Positions 60,908-64,000 of a stretch of 64,000 bases of DNA are shown here, piece by piece. The notes under the pieces are model-generated. The model saw only the letters and a program-made list of their open reading frames with translations, did not search any database and was not told where the DNA came from. Location of the stretch: positions 1 to 64,000 of the forward strand of contig NZ_FOCX01000004.1 of NCBI RefSeq assembly GCF_900110215.1, written 5' to 3'. How positions within the stretch are numbered: the first letter of the stretch is position 1; each line of letters starts with the position of its first letter. The stretch is from Halorientalis persicus (GTDB lineage Archaea > Halobacteriota > Halobacteria > Halobacteriales > Haloarculaceae). Position numbers and translations under genes: made by a program.

Positions 60908-61603
60908 TCAGCTGTTCGCGTCGCTGGTGCGGCCGTCGGCCAGTTGCTCGGGCACCGTCGCCGAGACGAGCTGTTGCTCGATCCGGCGGAGATGCTGGCC
61001 GACGACGCTGGCCGAGCAATCCAGTTCCGCCGCGATGTCCTCGTGGGTCGCCTCCCGCGGGGTCCGGTAGTAGCCACACTCGACGGCGGCGACCAGCACC
61101 TCACGCTGGCGGTCGGTCAGTCCCCCGAACCGGCGTGCTGTCTGGGGCTCGTGGCGACGGACGTACTCGACGTGCACGTCGGCCAACTCGCGCGTCTTCG
61201 CCAGTCGCTCCCGTAACACCGTCTGTGGCCCCGTCTCGACCAGTTCCAGTATCGAAGGCTCGTGGTCGACGAACTGGATGGGGAACTCGACGGAGGCACC
61301 GAACGACCGGTGGACCGCAAGCAGTTCCGCGAACGTCTCATCGGGGTAGAAGTGCACCTGCGCGACCAGTGTGTCACCCTCCGCCGTAATCGTCGCGTCG
61401 CGGACCTTCTCCGGAACCGCGTCGAGACACCGACGCAACGTCTCCGCGTCCCCGTCGACCTCGTAGACCACGACCACCGACTCGTCGGACAGGAACTCGA
61501 ACGAGCGGATGGCCTCGAAGTACACGTCGACGTCCCACAGCGCCCGCTCCCCGCGGTCGAAGTACCCCCGTTCCGGCGTCAATCTGAACGCGACTTCCTG
61601 CAT
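60908..61603 (-). CDS. Bacterioopsin-activator-type HTH regulator (second copy)
   Basis: A 231-residue protein with an N-terminal sensor-like region (about 1-150, FRLTPERGYFDRGERALWDV) and a C-terminal HTH_10 domain (FGGLTDRQREVLVAAVECGY; THEDIAAELDCSASVVGQHL). It is related to the regulator at 21.5 kb in domain order and the LTDRQRE core. The TATA-like TTTTTATATG (about 61640-61650) lies about 40 bases before ATG 61603; a GTG at 61615 is an alternative start. Targets are unknown. Confidence 0.8.
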   Translation of the reverse strand: MQEVAFRLTPERGYFDRGERALWDVDVYFEAIRSFEFLSDESVVVVYEVDGDAETLRRCLDAVPEKVRDATITAEGDTLVAQVHFYPDETFAELLAVHRSFGASVEFPIQFVDHEPSILELVETGPQTVLRERLAKTRELADVHVEYVRRHEPQTARRFGGLTDRQREVLVAAVECGYYRTPREATHEDIAAELDCSASVVGQHLRRIEQQLVSATVPEQLADGRTSDANS

Positions 61604-62008
61604 GATCTCCCCCACTGTTTCACCGTCGAGTACGTCCACGACATATAAAAATATGAGCATGACCGTGAGAACACACATCTCCAAGCCACACCTCCGTCCG
61701 TATGCGGTGCGGACGCGGCGGTAGCGCCAGGGGGGATGGCGACGGCCGTGACGAACCCGGCTTTCCGGTGTTTTCGGGACGGCCGATGGGACGGCTGTGC
61801 GGTAGCGCGTCCAACCCGCGTCGGTATCCGTCTCGTTGACCAAACCGAGTGACCACCGACCGCCCAACTCTCCCGGCCTCCTGCACCGCTACCCCTCTCT
61901 TGCCGACGATTACGACCGTTACCGATAGTTCTCGCCGTCTTCACGACGGTGGCGCTGGGCTGCAGTAATACAGCCGATGTCGCTATATCAAATTCGCCGG
62001 TTGGCGAC
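61604..62008. other. 405-base spacer, promoter on its left end, otherwise empty
   Basis: The left end holds the TATA box of the HTH gene. The rest has no credible gene on either strand: the open frames lack coding character and recognisable motifs. GCAGTAATACAGCC and CGCTATATCAAATTCGCC (about 61961-62000) just past the end of the DHH gene are AT-rich and could mark transcript termination. I see no RNA gene. Confidence 0.5.
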
Positions 62009-63421
62009 CTACCCGAGCTGGTCGCCGACGATTTCGTCGGCCACTTCGACGAACTCCTGCTCTCGACCCGTGGGGACGGTCGCGCCGGCGGCCACGTCGT
62101 GACCACCCCCGCCGCCGCCGACGGCCTCGCTGGCCTCGCCCATCACCGCCGAGAGGTCCAGTCCCTGGGCCACGAGGCGGCCGGTCCCTCGCGCCGACAC
62201 CTTCGTCTCCTCGTCGTTATTCCGGGCGAAGGCGACGATGGGGCGGTTCCGATCGACGCCGTCGACGCCGACGGCCATTCCAGCCACGATGCCGACGATG
62301 GTCTCGCGGATCTCCTCGCCCGCGTCGAACCACTGGAGGTTCTCCTCCTGGGTGACGCCGGTCTCTTTGACCCACTGGAGCCCTTCCGAGAGGTTCCGGC
62401 GGTGGTTCCGCAGGAGTTTGCGCGCTCGGTCGAGGCCGTCGGCGCGGTCGCCGAGACAGACCGCCAGGCCCACGTCGGCCCGCTCGTAGCGAGCGGTCGC
62501 GTTCAGGAGAGTGGAAAACTCGCTGGCGTCGCGCAACTCGGTCCCCTCGGGTTCGGCCAGCAGCGTGTAGGTCGTCCCCACGAGGCCGTCGACCTTGTCG
62601 GCCGGGACGCCCTTCTTGAGCGCCTGCTGGACGAGCGAACTGGCGACGGTCCGGCGCTCCTCGTGGTCGAGATCGACCCAGCGCCGCCACTCGCCGTCGC
62701 GTTTCAGGTCCAACCCCAGTCCGTCGAGAAACCGGATTGCCCCGTTCCCGTCGTTGGAGATCCCCGGAATCCTGACTTCGCTGGCGTATTCGAGCAGCTT
62801 GGGGAGTGGGCGGGTCTGTTTCCCGTAAAAGGCGAGGTCGGTCCCCTCTTCGAGGACGCCCGCCTCGACGCCCTCGGCGACGATCTCGCGGTTGGCTCCC
62901 ACCAGTTCGCCACCGACTGCCTGCATATCGCCGACGGCACCGACGACCGCCAGACGGGCCAGATCGCGGTTGTCCACGTCCTCGCCCTCCAGCGCCCGCG
63001 CGAGGACGTAACTCGCGCCCGCCCCGGAGAGTTCCGAGGCCCCGTCGAGTCCCTCGAGGAGCGGATTCAGGTGGTACTCGGTGTCGCTCTCGGCGGGCTG
63101 GTGGTGATCGGCGATCACGGGCGTGAAATCGCCCGCGGCCTCGTGGGCGGCGATGGCGTCGAGCTGGCCGCTCCCGAAGTCGGTAAAGAGGACAGTCTCT
63201 TCCTCGCGGGCCGCGATGGTCGCGATCTCGTTGTCGTCGAGCTGTTTCTTGAAGACGACCTCGAACTCGATCCCGGCCCGTTCCAGAGCCGTCGCGGCGA
63301 TTCCCGCGCTCGTCAGTCCGTCCGCGTCGATGTGTGAGGCGAGCAACACCCGTTCGGCGGACTGCAGGCGGTCTGCACACGCCACGGCGCGATCTTCGAG
63401 CGCTTGCACTGGGCCGGCCAT
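62009..63421 (-). CDS. DHH-family phosphoesterase, archaeal RecJ-like (GAN-type)
   Basis: A 470-residue protein. Motif I is LLASHIDADGLTSAGIA (about 28-44), motif II FTDFGSGQL (about 79-87), and the DHH motif VIADHHQPAES (about 102-112), with a further Asp in VGAVGDMQAV. The C-terminal DHHA1 domain has GGGGGGHDVAAGA. These are features of RecJ-type nucleases. Archaeal members associate with the replisome or with RNA turnover. Which applies here is not evident. The TATA box GGTTTAAACC is about 30 bases upstream. Confidence 0.88.
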   Translation of the reverse strand: MAGPVQALEDRAVACADRLQSAERVLLASHIDADGLTSAGIAATALERAGIEFEVVFKKQLDDNEIATIAAREEETVLFTDFGSGQLDAIAAHEAAGDFTPVIADHHQPAESDTEYHLNPLLEGLDGASELSGAGASYVLARALEGEDVDNRDLARLAVVGAVGDMQAVGGELVGANREIVAEGVEAGVLEEGTDLAFYGKQTRPLPKLLEYASEVRIPGISNDGNGAIRFLDGLGLDLKRDGEWRRWVDLDHEERRTVASSLVQQALKKGVPADKVDGLVGTTYTLLAEPEGTELRDASEFSTLLNATARYERADVGLAVCLGDRADGLDRARKLLRNHRRNLSEGLQWVKETGVTQEENLQWFDAGEEIRETIVGIVAGMAVGVDGVDRNRPIVAFARNNDEETKVSARGTGRLVAQGLDLSAVMGEASEAVGGGGGGHDVAAGATVPTGREQEFVEVADEIVGDQLG

Positions 63422-63445
63422 CGCGCGTTTCTTATCGCGGTCTCC

Positions 63446-63455
63446 GGTTTAAACC
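63446..63455 (-). promoter_or_regulatory. Palindromic TATA box GGTTTAAACC of the DHH gene
   Basis: GGTTTAAACC is centred about 29 bases before ATG 63421 and is the same on both strands. The divergent HEAT-repeat gene has its own candidate (AGACTTAGGC, about 63523-63532). Confidence 0.45.
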
Positions 63456-63565
63456 TCCGGTCCGCGACCCGACCTATCGGCCATGGATCGGACTGCTGTC
63501 CGGTGGTTTCCCCGGTTTCCGGAAGACTTAGGCTCGTGTGGCGGGACCACGTACCACGGATTGGC

Positions 63566-64000
63566 ATGACCACCGACCTCCCGTTGCGGGCGTTGAGCGA
63601 GGGTAGCGAGACCGAGCGGCGGCTCGCGGCCCGGACGATCAGGGAGGCGGCCGCCGAGCAACCGTTGCGGTTGCAGGGCTCGCTCGCGCGGCTCGTCGAC
63701 GCGCTCGGCGACGAGCAGGAGTCGGTGCGCCGGGACGTGGCCAACGCGCTGTTCGAGGTCGGCGTCGCCGAACCGACCGCTATCGCGCCCGTGGTCGACC
63801 CGCTGGTCGGGGCATTGGACGACGAAGTGACCGCCGTGCGGGCCTGCGTCGCCCGCCCGCTGGCGGAACTGGCCGCCGAACGCCCACGACGCGTCCGGTT
63901 TGCCGTCCCCGCGCTGATCGCACCGCTCTCCGACGTGAAAAGCGTCCGGAGCAACGTGGCCTGGGCCCTGTCCTCGCTGGCGCCGTCCTATCCCGAACTG
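63566..64000 (+). CDS. HEAT-repeat protein, N-terminal part (cut by window edge)
   Basis: 145 codons are open from ATG 63566 to the edge. Helical pairs of about 35-40 residues recur: RRLAARTIREAAAEQPLRLQ, then LVDALGDEQESVRRDVANAL, then LVGALDDEVTAVRACVARPL, then LIAPLSDVKSVRSNVAWALS. This is the HEAT/PBS-lyase-like repeat pattern, giving a binding surface for other proteins. The partner is unknown and the C-terminus is not seen. Confidence 0.8.
   Translation, partial: MTTDLPLRALSEGSETERRLAARTIREAAAEQPLRLQGSLARLVDALGDEQESVRRDVANALFEVGVAEPTAIAPVVDPLVGALDDEVTAVRACVARPLAELAAERPRRVRFAVPALIAPLSDVKSVRSNVAWALSSLAPSYPEL

Overview
The window reads as chromosome of a halophilic archaeon (class Halobacteria). 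Coding runs on both strands are strongly biased to G or C at third codon positions, and the encoded proteins are acidic (Asp/Glu-rich). The gene content is typically haloarchaeal: the DNA polymerase D large subunit, a 129-residue plant-type 2Fe-2S ferredoxin, halocyanins, Tat lipoproteins, bacterioopsin-activator-type regulators, TiaS and several haloarchaea-only DUF families. Many genes have an AT-rich TATA-like box about 25-30 bases before the start codon, which suggests leaderless transcription. I saw no rRNA, tRNA or CRISPR array.

Layout. 0-1.2 kb: an IS5-type element, cut by the window edge, abuts the 3' part of a PAS/histidine kinase. 1.2-4.4 kb: minus-strand operon of a CBS protein, glyS and a dolichol-kinase-like gene. 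4.6-11 kb: a PPC-domain gene overlapping polC, whose product carries two inteins. 11-24.5 kb: CoA, amino-sugar and histidine genes (panE, glmM, hisI, hisA, hisB), prepilin peptidase, ferredoxin, a phosphate transporter, and an enolase-superfamily enzyme followed by a broken SDR gene. 24.5-38.7 kb: a PAS kinase tail-to-tail with a KaiC-like ATPase, then upp, DJ-1, katG, a second PiT transporter, a 7TM histidine kinase and a CNNM/CBS membrane protein. 38.8-45.8 kb: thiol proteins, Sua5, citrate synthase, a PhoU/TrkA_C protein and an aspartoacylase-family enzyme. 45.8-47.6 kb: a small accessory patch with an orphan nuclease-like ORF and two tandem paralogous membrane proteins. 47.6-56.6 kb: tiaS, an HTH regulator, then a respiratory cluster of two divergent copper proteins, a membrane subunit, a Rieske protein and a long cytochrome b. 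56.6-64 kb: pyrE, a NifU-like protein, an NCS2 permease, RidA, small proteins, a RecJ-like DHH protein and a partial HEAT-repeat gene.

Functional links. The cluster at 50.9-56.6 kb looks like a cytochrome bc-type quinol oxidase whose electron acceptors are halocyanins rather than cytochrome c. polC yields an active polymerase only after protein splicing, because the first intein interrupts the catalytic Asp motif. The three his genes lie within 6.5 kb but are not co-transcribed.

The most unusual things are structural. There are two gene-end relics close to their intact parents (citrate synthase and PiT). A truncated SDR ends inside the TATA box of the next gene, and that promoter is related to the one driving its own operon. 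Five convergent gene pairs share a single palindromic CTAG as the stop codon of both genes. Two tandem paralogues keep a 42-base upstream element almost unchanged. Two dispersed families of intergenic repeats with hairpins are also present.
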